Assembly (NCBI RefSeq): GCF_000174415.1
Contig: NZ_ACJM01000015.1
Span: 1 to 64,000 of the forward strand
Length of the DNA stretch: 64,000 bases
Direction of reading: 5' to 3'
Source of the DNA: Dethiobacter alkaliphilus AHT 1
Lineage (GTDB): Bacteria > Bacillota > Dethiobacteria > Dethiobacterales > Dethiobacteraceae
Position numbers and translations under genes: made by a program. Positions 15,312 to 23,856 of the stretch are shown here, piece by piece (positions within the stretch are counted from its first letter, which is position 1; the number at the start of each line of letters is the position of its first letter). Below the pieces are notes generated by a model. That model did not search any database, was not told the DNA's origin, and was given only the letters and a program-made list of their open reading frames with translations.

Positions 15312-15402
15312 GGAGAGATGGCTGAGTTGGTCGAAGGCGCTCGCCTGGAAAGCGGGTAGACGTTCACGCGTCTCGAGGGTTCGAATCCCTCTCTCTCCGC
15401 CA
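15312..15402 (+). tRNA. tRNA-Ser (anticodon GGA)
   Basis: Acceptor strands GGAGAGA and TCTCTCC pair, followed by discriminator G and an encoded CCA. The anticodon loop CTGGAAA gives anticodon GGA (reads UCC and UCU). A long variable arm (ACGTTCACGCGT region) is typical of class II tRNA-Ser, and the T arm carries GGTTCGAATCC. It directly precedes the SRP RNA, as in B. subtilis. Confidence 0.97.
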
Positions 15403-15422
15403 TTTTTATTATAAAAAAGTTT

Positions 15423-15690
15423 GGCCGTGCTAGACGGGGAGGTAGCGGTGCCCTGTACCTGCAACCCGCTATAGCAGGGTTGAATTCCTGCCCCCGGCTC
15501 TGGATCTTGGGGTCTGACCCAGGTAAGTGGTGTCGACGACCGGGTCCTGTGCGGCGTAAGCTTGTGAACCCCGTCAGGTCCGGAAGGAAGCAGCGGTAAG
15601 CAAGTCCTTGCGGGTGCCACGGGATAGCCTGGTCTGAGCTAACTGCCGGGGTAACGCCTGGGAGAAAGAGTCAAAGGCAGGTGCGCGGCC
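15423..15690 (+). ncRNA. ffs: Signal recognition particle RNA (large bacterial type)
   Basis: The domain IV core GTCAGGTCCGGAAGGAAGCAGC is present near 15574-15595, with the symmetric-loop partner further on. End sequences GGCCGTGC and GCGCGGCC can pair. The ~268-base length fits the Firmicutes form with an Alu-like domain. It lies between tRNA-Ser and dnaX as in B. subtilis (scr) and is followed by a terminator. The ends are approximate. Confidence 0.93.
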
Positions 15691-15705
15691 AGAATTTTGG
15701 ATTAA

Positions 15706-15734
15706 AAATCCCACTCACACGAGTGGGATTTTTT
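15706..15734 (+). terminator. Intrinsic terminator of the SRP RNA
   Basis: A perfect stem (AAATCCCACTC with GAGTGGGATTT) with an ACAC loop and T run. Confidence 0.93.
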
Positions 15735-15736
15735 GT

Positions 15737-15783
15737 GTGGACAGAGGGACCCTCTGCGAGGACAGGCAGGTTTATCTGTCCAC
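15737..15783 (+). repeat. GGACAG-type inverted repeat, variant
   Basis: GTGGACAG (15737-15744) and CTGTCCAC (15776-15783) are perfect inverted arms around internal GAGGGACCCTC and GAGGACAGG words, resembling the GGGACA family at 8789 and 38696. The rest of the gap up to the ablA start holds nothing recognisable. Confidence 0.5.
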
Positions 15784-15959
15784 ATTTACTACAACAGGTA
15801 ATAAATTGGCTTGGGGTGTTTTTGTCCATCTATTGTTGTTATTCGTAGGATTTGGGGATGATATATGCATAACGGCCATGGTAGCCGGGTGTGCACTATG
15901 AAGATTGCAGTAGCGAGTATAACCCCATTTGCTTCAGCTCTGTGGAAATGATACAATAA

Positions 15960-17333
15960 ATGGCAGAGAAAAAATCAGGGCTGGAAGAAAGCTTAAAGCT
16001 TTTGGGGAAATACTCCAAAATTTTTAAGCGTTTTTTTTGCCCATACCCAGAGGAGGGAACCATGAGAAATTATAAAGAGGTACCTTTATTTAAGGATGTA
16101 ACTGAAGAACAGTGGCGGGATTGGCGGTGGCAACTAAAAAACAGGCTAACCACCGTTGAAGAACTGCGCCAGGTGGTAGCTCTGACCGAGGCTGAAGAAA
16201 GAGGGGTGGCCAGTTGCCTGGATACATTGCGGATGGCTATTACGCCCTACTACGCCATGTTGATGAATCCGGAAGATTCCAACTGTCCTATACGCCTGCA
16301 GGCTATTCCCACCGCCACCGAACTGGAAAGTGGTGAGTGTGAGGCGGAGGATCCCTTGTTTGAGGATGTGGATTCACCGGCTCCGGGCCTGACCCACCGG
16401 TATCCTGACCGGGTGCTGCTTTTAATAACCGACCAGTGCTCCATGTACTGCCGCCACTGCACGCGACGGCGCATGGCCGGCACAAATGATCAGGCCCTGC
16501 CCCGCAGCGACGTGGACAAGGCGCTGGATTATATCCGCAATACCCCGGGAATCCGGGATGTGCTGATTTCCGGCGGCGATGCCCTGTTGATTTCTGATGA
16601 TTATCTGGATGATATTTTAGGGAAACTGCGGGCCATTGAGCATGTGGAGATTATCCGCATCGGGACCAGAACGCCGGTGGTGCTGCCGCAGCGGGTGACC
16701 CCCGAGCTTTGTAATGTCCTGAAAAAACACCATCCATTGTTTATTAATACCCATTTCAATCATCCCACAGAATTAACAGATGAGGCCAAGAAAGCGGTGT
16801 CCATGCTGGCCGATGCCGGTATACCGCTGGGGAACCAGTCGGTACTGCTGCGGGGTATTAATGACTGTCCTTACCTTTATAAAGTGTTGGCCCAGCGGCT
16901 TTTGATGAACCGGATTCGTCCCTATTATCTGTATCAGTGCGATTTGTCCCCCGGTTTGGAGCACTTTAGAACATCGGTGGCCAAAGGTATTGAGATTATT
17001 GAACACCTGCGGGGCCATACTTCCGGCTTGGCTGTGCCCACCTTTGTGGTGGATGCGCCCGGTGGCGGCGGTAAAATTCCTGTCAGTCCGCAGTATATGA
17101 TTTCCATGTCCGATGAAAAAGTTATTTTGCGCAATTATGAAGGTGTAATTGCTGCTTATACCGAGCCTAAGGAGAAAAGCAGCCCCTGCATGCATTGTGA
17201 GAACTGCAGCCGCCTGCTGCCCGGTGCAGACAAGGTGGGTCTGGCCAAGCTGTTTGCCGAGCGGAAAGTGAGTTTGGTTCCCAGGGGTAATATCAGAGAA
17301 AAAAGGAGAAACGGTGATGCTAAAAAATCATGA
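15960..17333 (+). CDS. ablA: Lysine 2,3-aminomutase
   Basis: The 457-residue radical SAM enzyme has the CSMYCRHC cluster motif (CxxxCxxC), upstream GLTHRYPDRVLLL and the PLP-lysine loop DAPGGGGKIPV. A Cys-rich tail (CMHCENC) resembles the zinc site of known KamA proteins. It makes L-beta-lysine from L-lysine. Directly downstream and overlapping is an AblB-type acetyltransferase. The pair makes N-epsilon-acetyl-beta-lysine, an osmolyte known from methanogens and some salt-tolerant bacteria. The ribosome site before the ATG is weak (TGTGGAAATG). The ~40-residue N-terminal extension relative to the 416-residue clostridial enzyme looks normal for this subgroup. Confidence 0.93.
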   Translation: MAEKKSGLEESLKLLGKYSKIFKRFFCPYPEEGTMRNYKEVPLFKDVTEEQWRDWRWQLKNRLTTVEELRQVVALTEAEERGVASCLDTLRMAITPYYAMLMNPEDSNCPIRLQAIPTATELESGECEAEDPLFEDVDSPAPGLTHRYPDRVLLLITDQCSMYCRHCTRRRMAGTNDQALPRSDVDKALDYIRNTPGIRDVLISGGDALLISDDYLDDILGKLRAIEHVEIIRIGTRTPVVLPQRVTPELCNVLKKHHPLFINTHFNHPTELTDEAKKAVSMLADAGIPLGNQSVLLRGINDCPYLYKVLAQRLLMNRIRPYYLYQCDLSPGLEHFRTSVAKGIEIIEHLRGHTSGLAVPTFVVDAPGGGGKIPVSPQYMISMSDEKVILRNYEGVIAAYTEPKEKSSPCMHCENCSRLLPGADKVGLAKLFAERKVSLVPRGNIREKRRNGDAKKS

Positions 17334-18180
17334 TCAACGGCGGAGTCCTTATACCATCCGGCGGGACGGTGAAGGGTACCGCAGCGTACTTCTTGCCGAT
17401 CCATACAATAGCAGAATGAAGTTAATGTCACACGACGGAAGCACCCGGCTGTCCGCAGAAGCTTTGCTAAAAGGTGCCAAGTCTTTAGGTTACGGCAAGG
17501 CCATAGCTTATATTCGTAATGAGGAGCGGCCTGCGTTTAAGGATGCCTTTGTGGAAGAAGGGAAAATTCCCGGCTTCTTTAATGGAGTGGATGCGTACTG
17601 TATGTCCGCATATCTTGATTCTACACGAAAAAAGCCCCGCGACAGCGAGAAAGCCGATAAAATTATAAGTATGGCGCTGGCCAAAGAGAAGGCCGGCGGC
17701 AAAATAAATCCAAAGTTTTCTTTTCGCCGGGCAACGGCGGCAGACAGTATGTCGCTGGCCAGGCTGTATTACTCGGTTTTTGGGGACTCATATCCCACAC
17801 CGTTGTCGGATCCGGGCTTTGTCCAGGATGCCATGCAGTCAGGGACGGTATTCTGGCTGGCCACAGACGGCGACACTTTATGCGGTGCCGCATCCCTGGA
17901 TACAGACCGTGAAATGCGCAATGCGGAGGTCACCGATTGTGCGGTGGATCCGGCCTATCGCGGCCAGGGCCTTTTGGCAGACCTGGTGGTGCAGCTGGAA
18001 GATGTGGGAAAAGAGTTGGGTCTTTCCTGCCTCTACAGCTTGTCCCGGGCGCTTCTGCCCGGCATAAATATTGTTCTCTCCGCCGCCGGGTATGAGTACT
18101 ACGGACGGCTGGTTAATAATTGCCGTATTTGCGGCGGCTACGAGGATATGAATATTTGGCAAAAATTCATTTCAGGCTAA
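17317..18180 (+). CDS. ablB: Beta-lysine N6-acetyltransferase
   Basis: The product of about 287 residues has an N-terminal AblB-specific region (LLADPYNSRMKLM ... AIAYIRNEERPAFKDAF) and a C-terminal GNAT fold with acetyl-CoA loop DPAYRGQGLLADLV. It acetylates beta-lysine to the compatible solute N-epsilon-acetyl-beta-lysine. It overlaps the end of ablA by 17 bases, so the two are coupled. The ATG 17317 is preferred over GTG 17314 by spacing from AAAGGAG. No regulator is adjacent. Confidence 0.9.
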   Translation: MLKNHDQRRSPYTIRRDGEGYRSVLLADPYNSRMKLMSHDGSTRLSAEALLKGAKSLGYGKAIAYIRNEERPAFKDAFVEEGKIPGFFNGVDAYCMSAYLDSTRKKPRDSEKADKIISMALAKEKAGGKINPKFSFRRATAADSMSLARLYYSVFGDSYPTPLSDPGFVQDAMQSGTVFWLATDGDTLCGAASLDTDREMRNAEVTDCAVDPAYRGQGLLADLVVQLEDVGKELGLSCLYSLSRALLPGINIVLSAAGYEYYGRLVNNCRICGGYEDMNIWQKFISG

Positions 18181-18241
18181 AGGATTTTATGCGCCGACGC
18201 TGAATTAGGGAAATAGATAAAAAAGGATACGGGTGGTTAAA

Positions 18242-19819
18242 ATGTATCAGGCGCTATACCGACAGTGGCGGCCGCAGTTTTTTGCCGATATGGTGGGGCA
18301 GCAGCATGTGGCCAGAACACTGCAAAATGCTTTGGAGCAGGATAGGCTGGCACATGCGTACCTCTTCTGCGGCCCCCGTGGAACAGGGAAAACCAGTGCG
18401 GCTAAAATCCTAGCCAAAGCCATAAACTGTGAAAAAGGTCCGTCCCGTGAACCGTGTAATGAATGTGCGGCCTGCCGGGGCATTCAGGCCGGGCGGGTGA
18501 TGGACGTGCAGGAAATTGATGCCGCTTCCAACCGCGGCATCGATGAGATACGGGAGCTGCGGGAAAAGGCTCGTTATTCACCGGTGGAAGTCCGCCATAA
18601 GGTGTATATTGTTGACGAAGTGCATATGCTGACTCAGGAAGCATTTAATGCGCTTTTGAAGACTTTGGAAGAACCGCCGGGACGGGTTCTGTTTGTGCTG
18701 GCTACCACTGAACCTCATAAGTTGCCGGCCACCATCATTTCCCGTTGCCAGCGGCTGGATTTTCACTTAATCGGCATGACCGATATTGCCGAAAGGCTGC
18801 GTAGTGTGGTTGACGACAGTGGACGTTCAATCCAGGATGATGCACTTTATCTCATAGCGGAAGAGGCGGCGGGCGGACTTCGGGATGCTTTGTCCCTCTT
18901 GGAACAAATTATGGCTTATAGCGAAGGTAATATTAGCGATGAAGATGTCTTGGCTGTCCTGGGTGCCGTGGGCCGAGATGTGTATTACCGGTTTACAGAT
19001 TCTCTGCTGCGCCGTGATTTGGCGGCGGCGCTGCTTCTTTTGCAGGAAGTGGCCGCCGGCGGTAAGGATTTACACCATTTTACCCGGCAGGCCATCAGTT
19101 ACTATCGGGATCTGATGGTGGCTCTGACCTGTGGTGATGATGCGGTGGCTCTGGGTATTGCGCCGGACTGGGCGGGCCGGTTACATAAACAGGCCCGGCA
19201 GTTGGGTATGGGCACCATCGGCCATATCCTTTCCGAATTACACGGGCTGTTAAACGAGGTGCGCTGGGCTTCGCGCCCCCGCCTGCTGTGGGAGTTGGCC
19301 ATCTTTCGTATTATGGCGCCGCAGGCAGAAGACCGGCAGCAGGAGCTTCCTGTATCCAAGCCGGCAGATGTTAAGCCGGATAATACCCCTGTGGTTAAAG
19401 AAACCCCAGCCCAGAATTCTTTTCCGGAGCAAAAACGGGCGGCAGAGCCCGCAGGGGAAACGGCATCCATTGAGAACCTTCCCAGGTTGTGGCCCCGGGT
19501 TTTGGAGCTGGTGCGCAAGGAAAGCGTGAAAACACATGCGCTATTATTGTCGGGAGAGGTGTCTTCCTGCGATGAAAAAGTGCTGGAGCTGCAGTTTTCC
19601 GGACCGTTTCATTGTGAAATGATGGAGAGTGCGGAGAACCGCCGGTCTTTGCAAAAGGTACTGAAAAAAGTTTTTGCTGTGGAGCCGGCCATCCGTTGTG
19701 TGGTGGGAAAAAACGGCTCACTGCAGCAGCAGCAACCTGAGGAAAAAGACCCTGCCGAACTGATAAGTTCAGCGGTGGAAATTTTTGGCGGACGGGTCAT
19801 TGATGAGTCCGGCACATAA
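18242..19819 (+). CDS. dnaX: DNA polymerase III subunit gamma/tau
   Basis: The product of about 525 residues opens with the family signature [12 protein letters not shown]. It has Walker [16 protein letters not shown], a four-Cys zinc module ([16 protein letters not shown]), Walker B VDEVHML, sensor 1 [18 protein letters not shown], and a C-terminal tau-like region from about residue 380. It is the clamp-loader ATPase. ATG 18242 is preferred to the in-frame GTG 18233 because family members start at MxYQALYRxxRP. It is followed closely by ybaB and recR, the standard dnaX-ybaB-recR operon. Confidence 0.96.
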   Translation: MYQALYRQWRPQFFADMVGQQHVARTLQNALEQDRLAHAYLFCGPRGTGKTSAAKILAKAINCEKGPSREPCNECAACRGIQAGRVMDVQEIDAASNRGIDEIRELREKARYSPVEVRHKVYIVDEVHMLTQEAFNALLKTLEEPPGRVLFVLATTEPHKLPATIISRCQRLDFHLIGMTDIAERLRSVVDDSGRSIQDDALYLIAEEAAGGLRDALSLLEQIMAYSEGNISDEDVLAVLGAVGRDVYYRFTDSLLRRDLAAALLLLQEVAAGGKDLHHFTRQAISYYRDLMVALTCGDDAVALGIAPDWAGRLHKQARQLGMGTIGHILSELHGLLNEVRWASRPRLLWELAIFRIMAPQAEDRQQELPVSKPADVKPDNTPVVKETPAQNSFPEQKRAAEPAGETASIENLPRLWPRVLELVRKESVKTHALLLSGEVSSCDEKVLELQFSGPFHCEMMESAENRRSLQKVLKKVFAVEPAIRCVVGKNGSLQQQQPEEKDPAELISSAVEIFGGRVIDESGT

Positions 19820-19833
19820 GGAGGCAAAAAGCA

Positions 19834-20154
19834 ATGTATGGTGGTAACATGGGCAATATGATGAAACAGGTTCAGAAGATGCAAAAGCAAATGGCCAAGA
19901 TGCAGGAAGAGATTCAGGAAAAGGTGGTTGAAGCCACCAGTGGCGGCGGCATGGTTCGTGTGGAGGTAAATGGCAAAAAAGAAATGGTTAGTCTGACCAT
20001 TGACCCGGAAGCCGTTGATCCTGAAGATGTGGAGATGCTGCAGGACATGATTTTGGCTGCGGTAAACGAGGGCCTGCGTAAAATGGATGAGTTGAGCGCA
20101 TCGGAAATGAAGAAGCTAACCGGTGGCATGAATTTGCCCCCAGGGTTATTTTAA
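19834..20154 (+). CDS. YbaB/EbfC-family nucleoid-associated protein
   Basis: The 106-residue protein has the YbaB layout: a Met/Gln/Lys-rich N-terminal helix ([20 protein letters not shown]), [23 protein letters not shown], and a C-terminal helix ending [13 protein letters not shown]. It is a dimeric DNA-binding protein usually encoded between dnaX and recR, as here. AAGGAGG lies just before the ATG. Confidence 0.95.
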   Translation: MYGGNMGNMMKQVQKMQKQMAKMQEEIQEKVVEATSGGGMVRVEVNGKKEMVSLTIDPEAVDPEDVEMLQDMILAAVNEGLRKMDELSASEMKKLTGGMNLPPGLF

Positions 20155-20175
20155 AGTGCAGGCGAGGGAACGTTT

Positions 20176-20772
20176 GTGATTTACCCTGAGCCGATTTCCC
20201 GGCTAATAGAGTCCTTGCAGAAACTACCTGGAGTGGGGCCCAAAACGGCCCAGCGGTTTGCCTTATTCCTCCTTTCCCTGCCCAGGGACCAGGTGGTGGC
20301 CATTGCCCGTTCTATGGTGGATGCCCGGGACAAGACGCGGTACTGTCGGATTTGCGGAAATTTCAGTGATGATGAAACCTGTACTGTTTGTCGGGATAAG
20401 CGGCGTGACAACACGGTTATTTGCGTTGTTCAGGATTCCCGTGACGTGCTGGCCATGGAACGAACCCGGGAGTATAAAGGGCTGTACCATGTACTGGGAG
20501 GAGCCATTTCTCCCATGGACGGCATCGGCCCGGAGCAGCTGCGCATGCGTGAGTTGTTGGAGCGCATCAAAAAAGGCCGGGCACGTGAGGTTATTTTGGC
20601 CACAAACCCCAATGTGGAGGGAGAGGCCACTGCCTTGTATGTGGCCAGAGTTCTAAAACCGCTGGGGCTGAAGGTGACCCGGATAGCTCATGGCCTGCCG
20701 GTGGGTGGAGATTTGGAATACGCAGATGAAGTCACATTGTCCCGTGCTCTGGAAGGGCGCCGGGATGTATAG
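20176..20772 (+). CDS. recR: Recombination mediator RecR
   Basis: The 198-residue protein has the helix-hairpin-helix ([20 protein letters not shown]), a four-Cys zinc finger ([16 protein letters not shown]) and a Toprim domain ([31 protein letters not shown]). It works with RecF/RecO in loading RecA. The GTG at 20176 is the start; GGCGAGGG lies upstream. It ends the dnaX operon at a terminator. Confidence 0.96.
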   Translation: MIYPEPISRLIESLQKLPGVGPKTAQRFALFLLSLPRDQVVAIARSMVDARDKTRYCRICGNFSDDETCTVCRDKRRDNTVICVVQDSRDVLAMERTREYKGLYHVLGGAISPMDGIGPEQLRMRELLERIKKGRAREVILATNPNVEGEATALYVARVLKPLGLKVTRIAHGLPVGGDLEYADEVTLSRALEGRRDV

Positions 20773-20784
20773 TTAACAATAAAG

Positions 20785-20813
20785 AAAAAAGACGGCACAG
20801 CCGTCTTTTTTTT
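20785..20813 (+). terminator. Intrinsic terminator after recR
   Basis: A perfect stem (AAAAAAGACGGC with GCCGTCTTTTTT) and an ACA loop; the A/T flanks let it work for both strands. Confidence 0.92.
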
Positions 20814-20843
20814 GTGCGCCGGCAGAAGGTCCCTCCGGCAAGA

Positions 20844-20987
20844 TCAGAATCGGCAAGAATCTTCCTTCTCAAACAAATGGGACATGCACTCTGCGCCGTC
20901 GCTGCTTTTTGCCCAGTCGGCCCTCTCCAGTGTGCATTTACCCTCCTTTTGAAACTTGCAGTCACTATTGCATGTCAGGTCGGGCAT
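20844..20987 (-). CDS. Small Cys-rich protein (47 residues)
   Basis: On the minus strand an AGGAGGTGT ribosome site precedes the ATG at 20987. The frame gives MPDLTCNSDCKFQKEGKC, TLERADW, then GAECMSHLF and ends EDSCRF. The five Cys spaced as C..C (three between), C (seven between) and C further on resemble a group of short clostridial Cys proteins sometimes labelled, without evidence, as hydroxymyristoyl-ACP dehydratase. A small metal-binding role is a guess. It is convergent with recR and probably shares its terminator. Confidence 0.72.
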   Translation of the reverse strand: MPDLTCNSDCKFQKEGKCTLERADWAKSSDGAECMSHLFEKEDSCRF

Positions 20988-21075
20988 TATTTACACACCT
21001 CCTATAAATAGTTTCCCAAAAAATGCGCATACTGATGCCGGAAAATGATGTGAATATCAAAAAGCATGAATAGGC

Positions 21076-21102
21076 ATAGGAAAGATATGGTTATCATATA
21101 GT
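21076..21102 (+). promoter_or_regulatory. Candidate sigma-E promoter of the yaaL-bofA unit
   Basis: ATA at 21076-21078 and CATATAGT at 21095-21102 are 16 bases apart. The same -10 word occurs before the SPOCS coat gene (44151). This fits mother-cell expression of bofA, but the -35 is weak. Confidence 0.4.
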
Positions 21103-21143
21103 TTATTAATACGAAATAATCATTTCTTTCGGGAGGGATTACC

Positions 21144-21470
21144 GTGACAAGGGCGGAATTGCAAAAGCAGCTTTATATGTTTTGGGAAACTGTGGTGTCC
21201 AAGCTTTCCATGTCGGAGGCCGCTGCCACAACTCCACAGGAGAAGGATTTGTTTGATTTGGTAGAGGATGCCCGTCAGGAATGGCAGGCAGCCATGTCCC
21301 ATTTTAATCAGGTAACAGATCCGGATTTGGTGGATCACGCCATTCATGCCATGGAAGCTGCGGAGAAAAAATACACCTACCTGTTAAAAAAGGCGCGTCG
21401 GGAAGGGTATCGTTTGCCGGCTACGCTGGATGCCTTGCGGGAAAGGAGGGCTGCGCGTGCCAACATTTGA
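21144..21470 (+). CDS. YaaL/DUF2508-family protein
   Basis: The 108-residue product matches the YaaL family: DLFDLVEDARQEWQAAMSHF, DPDLVDHAIHAMEAAEKKY and YLLKKARREGYRLP. It is helical and of unknown function. It sits between recR and bofA exactly as yaaL does in B. subtilis. The start is GTG 21144 behind GGGAGGG. Its end overlaps the bofA start by 14 bases. Confidence 0.88.
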   Translation: MTRAELQKQLYMFWETVVSKLSMSEAAATTPQEKDLFDLVEDARQEWQAAMSHFNQVTDPDLVDHAIHAMEAAEKKYTYLLKKARREGYRLPATLDALRERRAARANI

Positions 21471-21729
21471 TTTTAACGTTGCTCTTGCTGTGGTCTTTGG
21501 CCTTTTTGTGCTGTATTTTGTAGCCAAAATGCTGGCCGGGCCGGCACTGCTTGTTTTGCGGCTGATCCTGACAGGAGCGGTGGGGGCAGTGGTCCTGTTG
21601 GTATTTAACCTGGCGGCAGGTTTATTCAGTCTGTCCATCGGCATCAATGCTGTAACTGCACTGGTGGTGGGCTATATGGGTTTGCCGGGTCTGCTCATGT
21701 TGATACTTTTGCAGCGCATGCTGGGGTAG
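21457..21729 (+). CDS. bofA: Pro-sigma-K processing inhibitor BofA
   Basis: The 90-residue product has the BofA pattern: a hydrophobic segment around LAVVFGLFVLYFVAKMLAGP, a second segment LILTGAVGAVVLLVFNLAAGLF, and the C-terminal family motif NAVTALVVGYMGLPGLLMLILL. BofA holds the SpoIVFB protease inactive in the forespore membrane until sigma-G signalling. The GTG 21457 start is chosen for its AAAGGAGG at seven bases. It overlaps yaaL. Confidence 0.92.
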   Translation: MPTFDFNVALAVVFGLFVLYFVAKMLAGPALLVLRLILTGAVGAVVLLVFNLAAGLFSLSIGINAVTALVVGYMGLPGLLMLILLQRMLG

Positions 21730-21792
21730 TATTAGAAAATTCTAAACCAATTAAAAGATTCTAAAAGTTATTACAATAAAGCGCGCAATACC

Positions 21793-21922
21793 TTGACGCT
21801 GGGTTGAGGGGAGTGATATAATTCGGGGTGTAGCTGCCCATTTATTCTGAAAAAGGGGACCTGTCGGTCCTTAAAGCAATACATAGACTGACACGGCCCG
21901 GATAAATATGGCTCCCGGGCCG
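21793..21922 (+). promoter_or_regulatory. Promoter and structured leader of the oxidoreductase operon
   Basis: TTGACG (21793-21798) and TATAAT (21817-21822), 18 bp apart, form a good sigma-A promoter about 180 bases before the first gene. The leader contains a perfect eight-pair GC hairpin (CGGCCCGG 21894-21901 with CCGGGCCG 21915-21922), and a T-rich run follows at 21940-21952. It could be an attenuator or a processing or stability signal. I do not recognise a known riboswitch. Confidence 0.55.
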
Positions 21923-22001
21923 TTACTTTCGTCACGAGGGTTTTCTTTTTTTGTGGACAAGCTATTTTTGTACCTACGTACAGCGTAAAGGGGACTTTTT
22001 T

Positions 22002-22658
22002 TTGCGAATAATGGAAGCCTATGTGGGAGAATACGCCAGCGGTAAAAGTGAAAATGCAATAAACCGCGCACTGGAGCTGGTTGGCGGTGAAGAACCGGTA
22101 ACGTTGGTGGATCTGGATTTGGTGGAGCCGTTTTATACCCTGCGTCCTCTGAAAAAAGAGCTGGAAAAGCAGGGCCTGGAAGTAATTGCCTGGGAAACAA
22201 AGGAGGCTTTTGGCCTGGGTGAGGCCGGCTCTGTTATTAAGCCGGAAATGCGCTGGGTTTTAAAAAGGCCTGGCCATGTAATTCTGGATGTGGGCTACGG
22301 TGTGGGCGGCAGCCAGGTATTTAATCTGTTGGAAGGTTTTGACCAGTCGGATCTGAAAGTGTTTGCCGTTTTAAATGTTGCCCGGCCCATGACGGCTACG
22401 TTGGAAGATATACTGCATTATCTGCAGGGCTTTCCCAAGCTGGATGGTGTCATCAACAACAGCCATCTGGGGGCCGAGACCGATTTGGATATAATCCGTC
22501 GGGGCGCCGATATCGTCAGTGATGCGGCAAAGGCTCTGCGCGTTCCCGTAATTGCCACTTCTGCAGAAGAGCGCTTTAAGAGCCAGTTGGGTGAGAAAGA
22601 CCACCGCGGCAATCCGGTTCGCTATATTAAACGGTTTATGGAAAGAGCGTTTTGGTAG
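22002..22658 (+). CDS. P-loop protein linked to 2-oxoacid:ferredoxin oxidoreductase
   Basis: The product of about 217 residues starts MEAYVGEYASGKSENAINRA, where GEYASGKSE is a deviant Walker A. It continues with VDLDLVEPFYTLR, GHVILDVGYGVGGSQV and HLGAETDLDIIRRGADIV. It looks like a SIMIBI- or MinD-related nucleotide-binding protein. It directly precedes the four subunit genes of a 2-oxoacid oxidoreductase, so an assembly, insertion or regulatory role is inferred. TTG 22002 is nine bases from AAAGGGG and is preferred; ATG 22011 is the alternative. The function is unknown. Confidence 0.72.
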   Translation: MRIMEAYVGEYASGKSENAINRALELVGGEEPVTLVDLDLVEPFYTLRPLKKELEKQGLEVIAWETKEAFGLGEAGSVIKPEMRWVLKRPGHVILDVGYGVGGSQVFNLLEGFDQSDLKVFAVLNVARPMTATLEDILHYLQGFPKLDGVINNSHLGAETDLDIIRRGADIVSDAAKALRVPVIATSAEERFKSQLGEKDHRGNPVRYIKRFMERAFW

Positions 22659-22707
22659 AGTCAGTATTGAAAAGCGCGTTAAGGAAATTGAATAAGCGCG
22701 CATTTCT
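22659..22707 (+). repeat. Dispersed hairpin element, copy D (3-prime module)
   Basis: CAGTATTGAAAAGCGCG, GTTAAGG..A..GAATAA and GCGCGC match the 3-prime module of the dispersed element, here with a G-C stem (22674-22678 with 22697-22701). It directly follows the stop codon and lies in the leader of the oxidoreductase alpha-subunit gene. Confidence 0.72.
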
Positions 22708-22752
22708 AATAAATAGATAAGATAAGTACTTAGCTTTCAGGAGGTGTGTTGG

Positions 22753-23841
22753 ATGACGGACAAGCCCGTACAGGAGGAAAAAAGAGTTTTCATGACGGGG
22801 AATGAGGTCGTGGCTTGGGCAGCTGTGGCCGCGGGGGCCGATATTATGTATGGCTACCCGATCACACCCCAAAACGAAGTCATGCATTACTGGACCAGAT
22901 TGGCACCGAAGTTTGACAAAAAGTTTTTGCAGACCGAAGATGAACTGTCCGCCGGTTTTGCCACCATTGGTGGAGCACTGGCAGGAAGAAAATCATTTTC
23001 GGCCACCGCCGGACCCGGTACCACATTGTTCCAGGAACCGGTTTCCATGGCTGAAATGATGCGGATTCCAATGGTAGTGGTGGTGCAGCAGCGTGGAGGC
23101 CCTTCCACAGCAACCGTTATTTACTCCCAGCAGGAAGTAAATATGGTGACCTTTGGCGGAAACGGCGAAGGCTGGCGTGTTGTGTATTCCACCGCAACGC
23201 ATCAGGAAGTTTATGATTACACCATTAAGTCTTTCAATGTGGCCTGGAAGTACCGCTTCCCCGTATTTTTGCTGGGTGACGGTTATCAGGCGAAAATGCG
23301 CGAGCCGGTAACAATGTACAATCCGGAAGACCGCGGCATTGAGCTGGTTGAGGCGGAGGCCACCCTGGGACAGGAAGGTGTGCCCGGCAAGGATCGCCCC
23401 GCACGTCATATCCGTAATGCTTATAGTGTGGAAGAGGAACTGTATGAGGCATCGATGCCCATTCAGGAAGAGTGGGAGAAAATGGCCGAAGAGATTACCG
23501 AGTGGGAAGAAGAAAACATCGAAGATGCAGATGTGGTTATAATTTCCCACGGTGTGGTAAGCCGTGCCGCAATTGCCGCCATGAACCGGCTGCGGGAAAA
23601 AGGCGTTAAAGTAGGTTATTTCCGCCCCATTACACTGCGTCCTTTCCCGAATCAGCAGCTCCGTGAAGTGGCAAAGAAGTGCAGCAACTTCCTTTTGGTT
23701 GAATCTGCGCTAGGACAGTTGGCACGTTTGGTAAAAGATGCGTTGTTTAATATTCCCGTTGAAAACTTTGATACAATTTATAAGCCGGGTGTCGGCATTA
23801 CCGCCGAAGAACTTGTGGAACATATCCAGAAAACCCGGTAG
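22753..23841 (+). CDS. 2-oxoacid:ferredoxin oxidoreductase, alpha subunit
   Basis: The 362-residue subunit has the family signature ADIMYGYPITPQNEVMHYW, the SATAGPGTTLFQEPVSMAEMM segment, RGGPSTAT, and the C-terminal transketolase-like domain (VGYFRPITLRPFPNQQL). With beta, gamma and delta subunits it oxidises a 2-oxoacid to acyl-CoA and reduces ferredoxin, or runs in reverse. The subunit type resembles 2-oxoisovalerate/2-oxoglutarate (VorB/KorA) enzymes; the exact substrate cannot be set. ATG 22753 is chosen behind AGGAGG. Confidence 0.9.
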   Translation: MTDKPVQEEKRVFMTGNEVVAWAAVAAGADIMYGYPITPQNEVMHYWTRLAPKFDKKFLQTEDELSAGFATIGGALAGRKSFSATAGPGTTLFQEPVSMAEMMRIPMVVVVQQRGGPSTATVIYSQQEVNMVTFGGNGEGWRVVYSTATHQEVYDYTIKSFNVAWKYRFPVFLLGDGYQAKMREPVTMYNPEDRGIELVEAEATLGQEGVPGKDRPARHIRNAYSVEEELYEASMPIQEEWEKMAEEITEWEEENIEDADVVIISHGVVSRAAIAAMNRLREKGVKVGYFRPITLRPFPNQQLREVAKKCSNFLLVESALGQLARLVKDALFNIPVENFDTIYKPGVGITAEELVEHIQKTR

Positions 23842-23856
23842 AAAGGTGGGAGAGAA

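Noticed and set aside
15737-15959. Gene or RNA between the SRP RNA terminator and ablA
   Set aside because: Only an inverted repeat is seen; no frame with a ribosome site, no terminator and no known RNA core.
21831-21960. Known riboswitch upstream of the oxidoreductase operon
   Set aside because: I could not match the leader to the conserved core of any riboswitch class I know; only a GC-rich hairpin is evident.
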